DNA of 58,000 nucleotides from Adiantum capillus-veneris. Its lineage: Eukaryota > Streptophyta > Polypodiopsida > Polypodiales > Pteridaceae. The translations under genes were made by a program, and so were the position numbers. Positions 20,362-32,554 of the stretch are shown here, in pieces; positions within the stretch are counted from its first letter, which is position 1; every line of letters starts with the position of its first letter. The stretch spans positions 64,001,753 through 64,059,752 of the forward strand of contig CM043959.1 in the NCBI GenBank assembly GCA_014529385.2, given 5' to 3'. The notes below the pieces were generated by a model. It saw nothing but the letters and a program-made list of their open reading frames with translations, had not been told where the DNA came from and did no database searches.

Positions 20362-21763
20362 ATGCTTGTAGGGTGTCAAAGGCACATGCATCTGCACTCT
20401 GGTTGTGTGCTAGAGACGGAGCAATTAGACAGAATTTTGACTTACGCGAGTTCTCAATATCCACCTACTTTAGGTTTCGGGCCCTTGGCGGGGACCCAAG
20501 GTAGTACAAACCAAGACCCGAACATAGCGGCTAGTGACTCTTCTTCTGACTACGACATCATGGACGGTTTCCCAATGCCTAATCCCGATAGCTCAAGCCA
20601 AGACATGCATGCCATGGACCCACGGTCCGGGCCGAGCGTGCTTAGCCGCCTGAAGTAAACCTTTAGTAGAGCCACTCGCTCGGAACATGGAGCTAATGAT
20701 GTAAATGAGGGAGGTGGGGAAGTAAATTCTTCATTCGTGACCAACGTAGACCCTATGTCCTTAGAAAATGTGCATGTGAATACTTCATTCACTGCACCTC
20801 CTGACTCTTCAGAGTTATTTCCCTCCGAGATCATATTACCCGATGGTAGAAGCCTTGCCGAAGTGCAAGAGGTTGAGCGATATATCCTTGCAGCAAGGGA
20901 AAAGGAAATTGAGAGCTTTTGCAAGGTGGAGCAACAAAGAGAGTTAAAATCGAAAGGTCCTATGTCAATATCTTTGCTAGGCAAGCAATCGAGTGCTCCT
21001 GACTTAGCAACCGCTAAGGGCCAACCCCTAGAAAGCAACATTGCATCTAGCTCAAAGGACACCCCTAGCACATGGAGTGTTCTTAAATGAGAACTGGAAG
21101 TACGAACTACAAACGAAAACTCTGACCGACCTATACATAGGTCACACCTATCACGTGGGTTGGTTAGATGTCCTACAATCCACAATGGGCGCTACTAGTG
21201 TGGAGGATCAACAACAAAGAGTTTGTGAGGTCATCCATAGGGTCATTGAGTTAGAGAGACAGAACAAGGGGATCAACATGCCTTCAACGGGTCTCATGAG
21301 ATTCTTGGATACAGGAAAGGCTAAACAACCGACCTTATCACAAGTGGAGACTCCCTTGGTAAGTCCGATGGATCCTCCATATGTTTTTTTGTCAGGGGTC
21401 TTAGTGCAATCTGAGCCCACAAGTGATATCTTCACCTTTCCAAGTGTGGCTCATCTTTCCCTTGATGACGCCACGGCTACCATGCCTACCCCAATGATGG
21501 GCATGCTGAGAAACACGCCATGGACCTCATTTGTTAGTAAAGCACCGCTACATGGTAGCTCAATGCTTGCAGCAACACCTACAAGTGTGTACCAATCGTA
21601 TACACCTATGGGTCATTGCACTCATGTAGTTCCACCCCTCGCATTGTTTCAACTACCTATGCTCCACAACCACAACACCCAAGTTCTTATTTCCATGGGA
21701 CTGTACCGGCTAGCATTAGCATGTCACATCCAATGTCTGCTATGCCTAGGGCCACACATATGA
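20362..21763 (+). pseudogene. E Gag N-terminal region, broken into three frames
   Basis: Three overlapping or adjacent plus-strand frames (20362-20658, 20737-21090, 21041-21763) have protein-like composition: acidic and Ser/Pro-rich first, then Met/Thr/Pro-rich. They lead into the Gag capsid frame starting near 21616. Frameshifts near 21090 and 21650 and a TAA at 20656-20658 separate them. No named domain is recognised; assignment to Gag is by position. Confidence 0.45.
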
Positions 21764-22743
21764 ACTTTGGACCACCACATGGCACAACATCGTACCCAAC
21801 GTGGAACCCAAGGGCTTCCTATGCGCCAAGCCCGATGCCAATACCTACTCCACATGTAGTCTCTGGAGCACCTCCACCCACGGTGTCTGCTCACTTAGGT
21901 GACTTGGCAACATTTTCTCAAGCTATCGGTCAATCTATCGCTGAGAATATGCATAACGCGCTTGATAGAGAGCCTAGAAGTAAGGCAGTACAAATAGCCA
22001 AGCTCACACAAAAATTTAGTGGAGACAGGGATGTGAGAAAGCATATCGAAGTGTTTGAACAAATATGCGATTCTGTAGGAGAACACAATGACCTACACAA
22101 GAGCAATGCTTTAAGCCTAACCTTAAGTGGAAAGAATGGGGATTGGTATAGAACCCTAAGGGTGGAAGAAAAAATGATTCACCCTACTCTTAGGAGACTG
22201 TTCTTAAAAGAATACATACGAGAGGGAGTACTTTGGGGTATAGCCTATCAGCTCCAGAAAGCCCAACGAGAGGAAGGAGAGTCAGTGAGAGACTTTATTA
22301 GTCGCTTGAAGCATTTGAATTCTCGATGTAATCCAAATGAGCGCTTCAACAATAACCAATTGCTTGATAGATTCATTAGGGGATTACGACATGAGGATAT
22401 CTACAATGGTCTAGTCATTAGAGGTATCACCACTTGGGAAGCAGTCACCACCAATGCGATCCAATTGGAGGATAATTTAATGATTCAAGGAGAAAGAGTG
22501 TCTATTGAGTCTAAATCTATTAGCTCACAAGCATCGGGGCATCAGCCAATGACCCTAAAGCCTATTGCTAAGGAGCCAAAGATATCTGAGATGACTTTAG
22601 CATATCTCACCAAGGCTATTCAAGTGAGTCTTAGAGAAATTGTGCTCCACAAAACAATCATATGTATCCAAGAAGGGAGCAACAATGGTGCTCATTATGA
22701 TATGGACCGCATAGTACCAGTGAATGCCCTACTTGTACAGTAA
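21616..22743 (+). pseudogene. E Gag capsid domain
   Basis: After a Pro/Met/Thr-rich stretch, the retrotransposon Gag capsid core begins near residue 120, with KLTQKFSGDRDVRKHIEVFE, then WYRTL, LRRLFLKEYIREG, GESVRDFISRLKHLNSRC and LLDRFIRGLRHEDIY. The early residues overlap the previous frame, so the true upstream reading involves a frameshift. The frame is lost at about 22690, just before the nucleocapsid region, which continues in another frame. Confidence 0.82.
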
Positions 22744-24161
22744 AATTCAATGGGAACTGCAATGCCTGTGGTGGGAGGTATGGTCATCAAGCTAAGGATT
22801 GCATAGTATTTAAGCGTGTGATGGCCAATAGAACAACCTTAGCATGGACGGACACACCTTGAGTGTCTGCATTGATGCCGGCCCCACCTCTTGAACAAAG
22901 AACACAACAAATGGTCCCTAGGGCCCAAAACGTTGTTCAAACAACACCTTTACCACCTCCAGTGCTAGGACTGCAACCACCACATCCGAGAATCACTTCT
23001 GTGAATCAAGTGGGTTGTGAGTCATCTATTTCTTGTTTGGAAGGCGGTGAGGAAGATATAGATCCTAATATTGCCTATGGGATGGATGTGCTTGAAGAAA
23101 GTCCACAATACTACATGGAGGACTATTGGGGACATGTCAAACCTGTATATCAAGTAGCTTCTCTTGCGGAAAGAGGCCAAAATATCAATTACACTGTTAA
23201 GAGACCACCTCTTCAATGCTATGAGTGTGGAGGTCAACATCGTCTAGCAGAGTGTCCTATCAGGCTACAAAAGAACGCCGCACTAATGCAAACCAATCAA
23301 GCGAGCACGTCTACAATGTCGATACTCATGTGTAATCGATGTGGCATAGATCATTTGATTGCCCAATGTCCAAATAATCCAAATGCACCGAAGATCACGC
23401 TATTAAACTTGATTGAAGTTACCGAGGAGCCATCACAAAGTACACCTGTGGTACCAATAAATGTACTCACACGATCGATGCTCCAAAAACAAAATTATAT
23501 TCTTGAGGAAAGAGACACGAAATCAATTGCCCAATCTCAGAAAAAGAAGAAAACACGAAGAAAGAGATCGCAAAAAGCAGCGAAGTGGGACCCTAGTTCA
23601 AAGACCAACATAGGGACTAGTGATGGCCCCGTATATATGAATGATGCTGAAGAGGATTCTGATTCAGGAGAAACCATGGAGACCAAAACGACCACTAAGA
23701 TAGAAACCAACAAGGAAGATCTTCATGAGCCACAATGGCCAGGATCCAAAAAGAAGATAGGAACTTACCCAAACCCTACAGAGGAGATTGAGCGAGTCAA
23801 GAAATTAAGGAGTTTGGTAGAAGATACCCAAAGGGATCTAGAACCAGCAACCGTGTTTCCTACGCAACAATTACCTCACCAAGACCATAGACCCTTAGCC
23901 ATACCTAGTGTCATCCAAGAAGAAAGTGACTTAAAGTCATGGGAAAGTGGGCGTACTCACTTCTTGATGGAAAGAATGTTTACAGAGGGACTACTTGATC
24001 CTATCGAAGAAATGGAGATCCCATCTTCCCCACGTCAAGGGACTCAAGGCCAAAAGGTGCCATTAAACATTGCCAAATTGATGGATTTCATGTCTTCAGA
24101 AGTTAAAACCACCATTATGTCCAAACTATATAAAGACCCTGAGCTAGTCTCAGCTCTTTGA
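22722..24161 (+). pseudogene. E nucleocapsid zinc knuckles and Gag-protease linker
   Basis: One frame carries three Cys/His knuckles with non-standard spacing. The first (22755-22799) is CNACGGRYGHQAKDC (CX2CX5HX4C). The next two are CYECGGQHRLAEC (23217-23255) and CNRCGIDHLIAQC (23331-23369), both CX2CX3HX4C, against the usual CX2CX4HX4C. Such knuckles bind the RNA genome. A TGA at 22860-22862 splits the frame after the first knuckle. A Lys/Arg-rich block (KKKKTRRKRSQKAAK, about 23542-23590) and an acidic linker follow, and a TGA at 24159-24161 precedes the protease in the same frame. Confidence 0.72.
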
Positions 24162-24519
24162 GCCTTCCTCAATAGAGAACTAAAGTTTGGGCTACCGCAA
24201 TTTGCACAGATGGATGGAGTTGGGGAGATGCCAATAGAGGAGGAACACTTAGACCCACAACCCAACCTAGATGAGAACCTTGTTATAGAAATACCTGTTA
24301 ACAAGTTGGGACAATACTTTGAGGGTGATGAATCCAATGCGACCATACCAATCACTACTAAGGGATTAACTGCTGTAAAGGGAATCCTTGATGGTGGCGC
24401 TGGGGCTAGCATTGTGACTAAATTTTTTTGGCAAACTATGGGAAGACCTCACCTCGCGACCACAACCATAGTAGTGAAGATGGCCAATGGGTCTATTGTT
24501 AAACCTATTGGGATGCTAG
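24162..24519 (+). pseudogene. E aspartic protease, N-terminal half
   Basis: In frame with the upstream linker after a TGA. The active site reads ILDGGAG (Asp codon 24390-24392), with Gly where Ser or Thr is usual. The region up to KPIGML matches P1's protease (NPLGIL at the same position). The gene then runs into the Tat LTR at 24520. The bases on the far side of the array (40549-40559) would continue it in frame for three or four residues before an apparent inversion breakpoint. Confidence 0.75.
24516..24519. other. Target-site duplication CTAG (left of Tat array)
   Basis: CTAG precedes the LTR end TGAGGCGG and recurs at 40545-40548 directly after the far LTR. It is four bases, not five. 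Confidence 0.75.
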
Positions 24520-24778
24520 TGAGGCGGTCCGGGGCGGGCAACAAGAAGAGCAACCTCTAGACACCCTTCAAGGCTCTCGTGCTGCTCAATGGGGTTCGGG
24601 CACAACACAACACAAACCTAAACAACAAACCCACAGCCAAATCCCAACTACACAAGGGGCACCACCTAGTTTAAGAAAGAACTAGGACGCAAAAGAGGAG
24701 AATCGTTAGAGCAACCCACAAACAAGCAAGGAATTTACACTAACCCTAACACCAATGGAACACTCTCACACACTAAAA

Positions 24779-24856
<78 letters not shown>

Positions 24857-27166
24857 TGTACAACTTAGCTTCAACTTTATATTTTGCACAAAAAGAAACT
24901 TAGAGCTTGCGGAATCAAGTGACAAGATTTGGTTATAGCATCACTAACACATTGTCTTAGGGTTATGGGAGCCCTCTCACCATCCACCCTCTTACAATGG
25001 TAGCCAAACAATAGCCAATGAATCACAAGCAACAAAACAACAACCTTCAATGAAACAAGTCACCTTATGAAGCTGAATGAGTTTGCCAAGCCAAATTGGA
25101 GGAGAAGCGTGAGCCTTTGGACATGAATTGCACCCAAAACTACCAATTCATTGATGTTGAGGTAGATACAACAATGGTAGGAAGAATATCTTCTACTCGC
25201 ACTCACTCAAACTAGCTCAAGCTTTTCTATGCACCAAGGTGATGGTGTATAGAAAGCTTACTCTCTCTTTACAACCAAGATAGAACTAGCGTGTGGTACG
25301 CTCAATCTAGTGTGCAATGGTATAGTCATGTCTTTTACAAGGAGGAATGGGTTCTATTTATAGGTTTTAGAAGCCTTGATTAGGATTAAGTCTAATCAAT
25401 TTTATTAGGAAAGATCAAGGATTATGAATTTTTATGAATTTCAAATGATAATGGGGTCTCTCTTTTCTCTTGAGTCACATGGATGTGGGCTCAAGTAAGA
25501 GAATTATTGATGTGGTGAAAGGAGAGAAACTTCCATGGGAGTGAGTGAATTTGGTTTACTTATGCGGTTGCCTACTCCATATGTTGATAGTGTGGGTGCA
25601 TTTTTACAAGAGAAGTTAGTTGTTAGCGGTAATAATCACTACAATTGTTAGTGATACATTTACAATGGGTAGGATGAGTTGATTTGATGAAGGAAGAGGG
25701 GTGAATTAAAAGAGAATCATTGAGATGGTGAAGCTTTGAAGAAGCTTGAACTCACCCTTGTGTAGATTGTGGAAAAAATGACCGTTGGTCTTCTTCTTCT
25801 TCTTCGCTTCTTTATGCCGCCGCCACGGTTGACCACCACGATGAAAAGAGGATTTGTTGATAAAAAATCCTCAATTTGCAGAAGTTATCATGGTTAAGAT
25901 GCTGAATTTTAGATATTTTTAGGAGAGGTAAATGAAATTGTAACATAGAAGCAATACAGAGAGACATGGAGAGGGTGTATGTATGTAGAGGTTCATAAAA
26001 GAACTATAGGGATGAGAGAGAAGGGTAATGGTGAAGAGGGTGGGAGAAGCCATGGAAATTACAGGTTTGAGTGAGGGAAGGAGAGGGAGGGATGTGTAAG
26101 AGTGAGTAGGTGTGTGGAAGGGTGAGAGAAGACTAAGGGCTACTTGTGAGAAAAGTGGGCAGACTGGGGTCCACTAAAAAAATCATAGCTCATCGCTGGT
26201 AGCTTTAAAAATCATGAAAACATTTGAGGTGATTATTCAGAGCGTGGGCTACATTTTCTCTTTTGACCACCACTCCAAATTTGGAGTGGAGATAGGTGCC
26301 AAAATTCTCACCAAAAAGCCTCTTTTTATGGCTGCAAAAGTCTTTTAGTGGCCACCTCCTTTGTTGAATTTGTACAATGCATCCAAGAGTGAGCCCCTCC
26401 TTTGTCATATTATAATACAAAACATCCAAGTTACCCTTGACCCATGCATGGAGGAGGATTATTGGTGAATAAAGAAATATATACATGGTGGGAGTAGTGT
26501 ATGGACTATTCATGGACTTTAGCTCAATGAGCACATGGTGTTAGAATAATGAGTAAAAACAATAATAAAAATATGGAGGAGTTATGGATATGGAACGATA
26601 TTGGAATCATATGATATGGTCCTTCTTTGAATTATTTTGGGTGAAAGAGGAAAAGGTATACAAGTAAATAATATAATAAACGTAACCAATGAGTAGAAAT
26701 CAATTTTTTGTTTTCACGAGGGTGAAGGTGAAAATGTGGGAGTGATTTGTATAAAGGAAAAATATGAGGTTAAAGTATGTACATATTGGCAAAAAATATA
26801 ATTATGGTGTAAGAGGATGAAAGAAGGTGTACATAGGTTTAATAAAACACACACCTAAGTAGAAATATTTAAATAAAATACCAAAATAATTATAAAAAAT
26901 CCCTATATTTAGGCCATATATACAATGAAATATTTACACACAAAGAGGCCATAATATACTTTTATTTTTTATTTTTTTATTTTTTTTGGCTCAACTAGCC
27001 CAGTGACTAGCTAACTGAGGGTTTTTAAGAAGATATAGGAAAAGCCCCCTAACTCACACACGCCTATGTACGGTGAAATGGTAGGGATAGCCATAGCGTT
27101 TGAGTGAATTTGGTAGGGTGGAGTAACTTACTATGACAACTATGGAGAGCCAAAAAACGGCTATCA
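24520..27166 (-). repeat. Tat LTR1 (3' LTR of copy A, 2647 bp)
   Basis: Plus strand TGAGGCGGTCCGG to GGCTATCA. A purine-rich tract on the minus strand (27167-27181, CTGGGGGAGGGCTAA) abuts it, so it is the 3' LTR. Contains a (GA)n array at about 24783-24853, an AT-rich block at 26880-26990 and a terminal short inverted repeat AGCC-A6-CGGCT. Confidence 0.93.
24783..24853. repeat. (GA)n microsatellite inside Tat LTR1
   Basis: About 70 bp of GA at a fixed position about 265 bp from the LTR end next to the primer site. The same site carries GA arrays of other lengths in the sister LTRs. Confidence 0.97.
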
Positions 27167-27181
27167 TTAGCCCTCCCCCAG
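27167..27181 (-). promoter_or_regulatory. Polypurine tract of Tat copy A
   Basis: Minus strand CTGGGGGAGGGCTAA directly before the LTR terminus TGATAGCC. It primes plus-strand DNA synthesis. Confidence 0.85.
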
Positions 27182-27194
27182 GATGATGGTATAT

Positions 27195-28539
27195 TCATGT
27201 ACCATCATAGAGCATCTTTTCCAAAGAGAGTGCTTCAGAGTCCTTGACAAGATCTTCATTGTTTGGTCCCTCGGCATTTTGACTAGAGTTACATTGGTAC
27301 TTCATATAACAATACTTACATGAGACAGCGGCCCTTTCACGGATCTTTGGTAGATCCTTTGGTAGAATTCGACTCAAATAAGGCTTCAAGCGATACCCGT
27401 TTACCTTCCTGGAGTGCTCTTTCCCATTCAAGTCCATAAGTTGATAGTAACTTGAATTGAAAGCCTTCTTAACTATGTATGGCCCCTGCCATCTAGTTTC
27501 AAATTTGGCATCAAAACGATTGTCAAGTCGATTGTCATACCTTAGCACAAGCTCTCCTTCCTTGATGCCTTTGTCCTTCAGTTTCTTGTCGTGCGTTTCT
27601 TTCGCTTGTGTGGCTTTCCTCTTGTAGCACTCATATGCTGCTTCTCTTTTCCACTCAAGCTCCACTAACGTAAGAAGTCGATCCATCCATACCTCTTGAT
27701 CATCTTGTGCTCCTTAGCCATGAAGTCGCATTGTTGGAATGTTGAGCTCGATAGGCTGCAAAGCCTCTTGACCATATACCAAGTGAAATGGTGTGAACTC
27801 CGTGGCTTCCCTATATGTGGTTCGATATGCCCACAAGGCACCATCCAAGAAGTCATCCCATAATTTTGTTTTGTTTTGCACCATCTTTCTAATGATTCCT
27901 GCAATGACACCATTAGCCTTCTCCACCAAACCATTTGACTGTGGGTAGTATGGTGTGCTATGACGATGTAGAATGTGAAGCTCTTTACAAACTTCTGTGA
28001 GCAAGCCCTTCCTAAACCCTGGACCATTATTAGAAACAATCTCCAAAGGTGTGCCAAATCTGCAACAAATGTGATTGTACACAAACTTGCTAACTGTCCT
28101 CTCATTCACTCGATCTTGCCACACTTTGAGCTTCCACCCACCTAGTCATATAGTCTACAGCCACTAGAATGTAGAGTTTACCATTTTTTGTCCTAGACAG
28201 AGGACCCATAGCATCAATGCCCCACTTTTCAAAGGGTCCATTTGCAAGCACGATTTGCCTTGGACGATAAATCAATCTTCTATTCCCATTTACCTGACAA
28301 TTGTGACAACTTTTACACCAATGTTGGACATCCACATGCAGACTTGGCCAAACATACCCCACAAGCAAAATCTTCTTCACAGTTAATTCTTGGGAAAAAT
28401 GACCACCACATGCCTCTTCATGCAAACCTTTTAGAATGGCTGGAATTTCCGCGATAGTTGGTACTCTTGTGCACACTTTATCCTTCCCTCTTTGATAGAG
28501 GGAGCCTTCTAGGAAGAGATACATGCTTGCCTTCTTCAT
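27195..28539 (-). pseudogene. Tat copy A integrase, three frames
   Basis: The HHCC zinc-binding region is clear (HEEACGGH, then CKSCHNC), followed by the DDE core: WGIDAMGPL with the first Asp, then NGLVEKANG with the Glu. The second catalytic position reads NNGPGF where the family, and sister copy C, have DNGPGF: an Asp-to-Asn change. The C-terminal part (27195-27686) keeps the RWQGPY-type domain and no chromodomain. A frameshift near 28105-28124 and a stop near 27714 break the gene. Non-functional. Confidence 0.88.
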
Positions 28540-30134
28540 GAGTCTCCTCTTCTAAGCTTTTGTGAGGTCTGGTGGAAACTCACCCTCCAAAATGTAGCCA
28601 ATGATGGGAGCCAATGACTCCAATCCCCGGTACCCCGTTTCCTTACAATAGCCGCAACCATGATGACCTGCACTTCTTTCTTTACACATGCAATGGCTTG
28701 TTGTGCAAGTAAATCAGCATCTTCATTTTGTTTCCTAGGAATATGATATAATTGCACCTCCTCAAATTGATTAAATAGCCTACGGATGGTATGAACTTTG
28801 GCCCTTAGTCTTTCATTTTTGCATGCCCAAATGCCTAAAATCTGCTTCACAATGAGAAGTGCATCCCCTTTTACCATGAGACGTTGTATACCATGGCCAA
28901 TGCATATTTTTAAACCATGAAGTAGTGTGTCATATTGTGCTTCATTGTTGCTAGCTGAACTTGGTAGATTGAACTTCTCTTTCATGACCACATCTCCACT
29001 TGGGTTGAGCAACACTAGCCCTCCCCTTGATTTTCCTGTGGCTCGACGAAAATCTCCATCAAAGAACAAGGTAAAAGCATTAGGAATACTTTTTGGTGGT
29101 GGCAATGGTAGGGTCTTTACTTCAGGCACCTTAATCTGCTTTTCATGCACCCTATAAGTGAGAATCCCTGTCAATTGTGCACGCACACTATCTTCTACCT
29201 TGAAAGAGTATTGAAACTCTTGCAACTCCATAATCCACTTTGAGATCCTAGTACTAAGATTCATTTGAGATGACACCCAAGGGAACAAATTCTCTGCGGT
29301 GAGGATTACAAAAGGTTTTGGGAGCAAGTAGGATCTAAACTTCCTTATCGCAAACATGAGAGAAAGCATCATGAGTTCTGCCTCCGTGTAGCCTCTCTCT
29401 AAAGCATTCATGACCCTACTAGCAAAGTAGATGGGCCGCATCCTGGTACCATAGGGATCTTGTTGTAACAAAACTGCACCAATTGTTTCTTTCCCAGCAC
29501 TAGAGCTAACAAAGAATGTGTACTCCCAACAAGGAGGCATGAGTGTTGGTAGCTCTGACAAAATGGCTTTAATGTTACAAAAGTACTCTTCAAGCTCATC
29601 AAACCATGCAAATTCTACTTGTTGTGTCAACTTTTGCAAAGGGTGAAGTAACTCCGAGGCTAAGTGAATGAAGCGTGACATATACTTCACCTTTTGAATG
29701 AATGAGATGACCTCCTTAAGAATCTTGGGTGATGGTAGCTCAATAAGAGCCTTTGCCTTTGAAGGATCCACTTCAATGCCTTTGTAAGAAACTTTATGAC
29801 CAAGCAAGATTACTTCATCCTCACCTATATGGCACTTGTCGGGGTTGAGTTGACCTCCCATGTCGTAGAGCTTCTTTAAACCTTCTTCTACCCTTTGTAG
29901 ATGCAATGATTTTGAGCTATAAATACAGAAATCATCAATGAACACCCTAATTGACTTTCCAAAGAATGCTTGAAACACCATATTCATGAAACGTTGGAAT
30001 GTTGCAGGAGCATTTGTCAGACCAAATGGCATGACTCTAAAAGCATAACAACCCCAAGGAGTGATAAAGGTTGTTTTCAATTGATCTTCCAATGCGATAC
30101 CTATTTGAAAGTAGCCTGAGTAGCCATCACACAC
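28536..30134 (-). pseudogene. Tat copy A RT, RNase H and second RNase H
   Basis: RT: YFQIGIALEDQLKTTFITPW, then MPFGLTNAPATFQRFMN and catalytic FIDDF (usual YIDD). The connection and gypsy RNase H follow. Its first acidic position is degenerate (VSSSAGKETIGAVL), which is expected where a second RNase H has taken over. That second domain begins FFDGD and includes NNEAQYDTLLHGLKI and VKGDALL, typical of Tat elements. The N-terminal RT portion lies at 30135-30442 in the same frame but carries TAG codons at 30177-30179 and 30309-30311. Both stops are shared with copy B. Non-functional. Confidence 0.9.
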
Positions 30135-30442
30135 AGTGTACTTCTCATGACCAAGTACCTCATTTAGTATCTCATCCTAAAATGGGAGGGGAAAGTGATC
30201 TCTTTTTGTTGCCTCATTGAGTGGACGATAATCCACACACACCGTCCACTTTCCGTTTTTCTTAGGAGTGACAACAACGGGAGAGACCCACTCTGAATTC
30301 TCCATTGGCTAAATGAAACCTGCTGCCAGAAGCTTTCTTACCTCCTTGAGTATAGCCTGCTCCTTGATGACTCCTAGCCTTTGTAGCTTCTGAGCCTTAG
30401 GTGTGGCCTCTGGCTTCAACTCAATTTTGTGTTGAAAAGCGT

Positions 30443-32554
30443 CTACTCCACACACATCGCTGATACTTTAGCGAAAAGCCTAGGAAATTTCCTTAGCACA
30501 CATTTGAACTCCTCTCTTTGATCCTTTGTAAGTGTTGTAGATAGCATACCTTCTAGCATTCTTTCATCTTCCACTTTTTGGTTCTCTTGGGAACCTACCT
30601 CCTCCAAACCTTGACAAGAGGTCTCTTGGTTGGTTGGCTTAAACCTTACCCCCATGACTTCGATGGAAGACTTCTCTTTAGTAATGCTGCCGCTACTTTC
30701 TTCTTCTGAAGTGTTATTGGTCCAACCTTCTTCCGTCTCACTTTGAGATGATTCTTCATGGAGCTCCTCTCGGCGTTGCTCCTTCATGTCAAAGACAACC
30801 TTCCTATGATTGTCGTTCCTGCAAATTAGCTTTCCACTCTCCCAATCCTGCAAAGCTCGCATTTTCATTAGCCATGGTCTCCCTAGGATAAATGGGTAAC
30901 CATTTCCTTTGGTAGACATGACATAGAAATCCACTGCCTTCTTAATGCCAAAGGCCTCCACAAAAACATTTTTACAAATGCCTACGCACCTAGCCTTGCT
31001 ATTGTTTGCCATCTTGACCTTAATTTCAGGTGTCTCATGGATGTGCATGCCTATTTTTTGCATGAGTCCGTCTGTCATGATGCAAATTTGTGCACCCCTA
31101 TCCACTAGACATTTCCTAACCAATCTCCCTTTTATGTAACAATCTAGCACAGGTGTAATGTTCTCATTCATTTCAGCTTGTGCAATTTTTACAGCAGGCA
31201 CACTCTCTTTTACCTTTCTCCTAGTGCTAACTGCCCTTGTTAAATCCCTCCTAACTTGTGGACATAATGCAAGAAATTGAGGCCATGAGATATCAGGACC
31301 CTTACCTCTCATGTCTTCCAACAGGTTGTATGGAGCCATTCCATGTCCAAGAGGAAAGTCTTGGAGGTTGATACGACGTCGAGTCCTCTTAGCTTCCTTG
31401 GTCTCCTTTGCCTTCTTTTCTCGTTCATGGTCACTTTGTGATGTAACTCCTTCTTTCTCCTTACCTTTACCTTGGCCACGCTTAATGCCATTTGCTTCCA
31501 TGTCAACCTCTCTTGAATTTGTCACCTCTACCACATGCACGTTTGCGTCTGGCAAAGGTGGAACTCCTTCCACTCCTTGTGGAAGTGGTCTTGCTCCATT
31601 TGGCCTTTGTATAAGCCGTGGTTGCTGACTAGTTCCTTCACCCGCATTCATCACTGGGTAATTCAAGTTAGGTCTCCCTGGCTCCCCACGGGGCCAAGGA
31701 CAATTATACATCCCATGTCCAGACTCACCGCAATTCCAACATTGCAAAACTCTCCTAGGTCGTGGGTCTCGCTCTTCAGACTTCTTTGCTTGTCCCTTTG
31801 GACCTACAGCTTGTGCAAGGTGAATTGACAAGCTGCTTAAAGATTCATTTAACTTCTCAATCACTTCCGCCGTTACCTCAGGAAGCTCCTTAGATGTTGA
31901 TGCTTGTGACTTACCTTTGGGTCTAAGACCTTCTATTGGAACCTCCCCCCTTAAGCACTTGAGTTTCCTATATTTCTCAGCAGCCCTAGTTTCAGCTGCA
32001 TCAAAGGTAGCAGGTGCACCCGCCTCAACTTTTACCTTAAGGTCAGGAAAGAGTCCGGCTATGAACCTCTCCTTCTTTAGAAATTCTGCACCATCACTAG
32101 GGTTAGCAACATTTCGTATCCACAGAGCCCAAAGACGTAGGAACTCTTGCTTGTACAAGTAGTAGTCATCTAAGTCTTTTTGCTTATGAGAAACAATGTC
32201 TTGCCATAATTTCTGAGTGTTTTGGGGATCAAAGAAGTATTTCTTGAAACGATTCAAAACTTCCGTGTAATTCCCTTTAACTTCCTCAGGCAAAGAGTGA
32301 AACCAAGTGCTAGCATCTTTCCTAAGGACCACCTCAAATATTTCTACACGTTCTTGATCAGTTACCATCCTCTTGATACAAGAAGACATCTTGAAATTCG
32401 CTAGAAATAATTCTACATCCTCTCCAGGCTCTCCAAAGAAAAGAGGATATCCAGACATTTGGCGTTGGCTCTCCATTGAATTGATTTCAAAGTGACGCGT
32501 TTTTGTTTTTTCTTTCTTTAAAAGATTTACACAATAATATTTTCTAAATTGCAA
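30443..32554 (-). pseudogene. Tat copy A Gag-protease
   Basis: The likely natural start is the Met of MESQRQMSGYP, 26 codons into the open frame. The capsid core follows (ASTWFHSLPEE, YTEVLNRFKKYFFDP, ERFIAGLFPDLK). A standard zinc knuckle CWNCGESGHGMYNC (CX2CX4HX4C) is present, then the linker segment GMAPYNLLEDMRGKGPDISW. The protease site reads LVDRGAQ: Arg replaces the conserved Ser/Thr next to the catalytic Asp. The distal motif ILGRPWL is intact. A small deletion near 30470 shifts the frame and ends the ORF early; copy B stays in frame here. Confidence 0.9.

Larger units (their letters stand above)
20362..24519 (+). mobile_element. E: Gag-protease element related to P1, interrupted by the Tat array
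   Basis: A plus-strand series of Gag and protease frames with several frameshifts and stops. The protease is similar to P1's (compare QYFEGDESNATIP in E with EYCEGEEGNTTLP in P1, and the following active-site region). It is cut at 24519, exactly where the Tat LTR begins. The probable continuation, inverted, is at 40549-41531. LTRs were not identified. Confidence 0.7.

Noticed and set aside
20362-20658. Independent host gene
   Set aside because: It leads in the same direction into E Gag frames with protein-like sequence, so an element-derived N-terminus is more likely.
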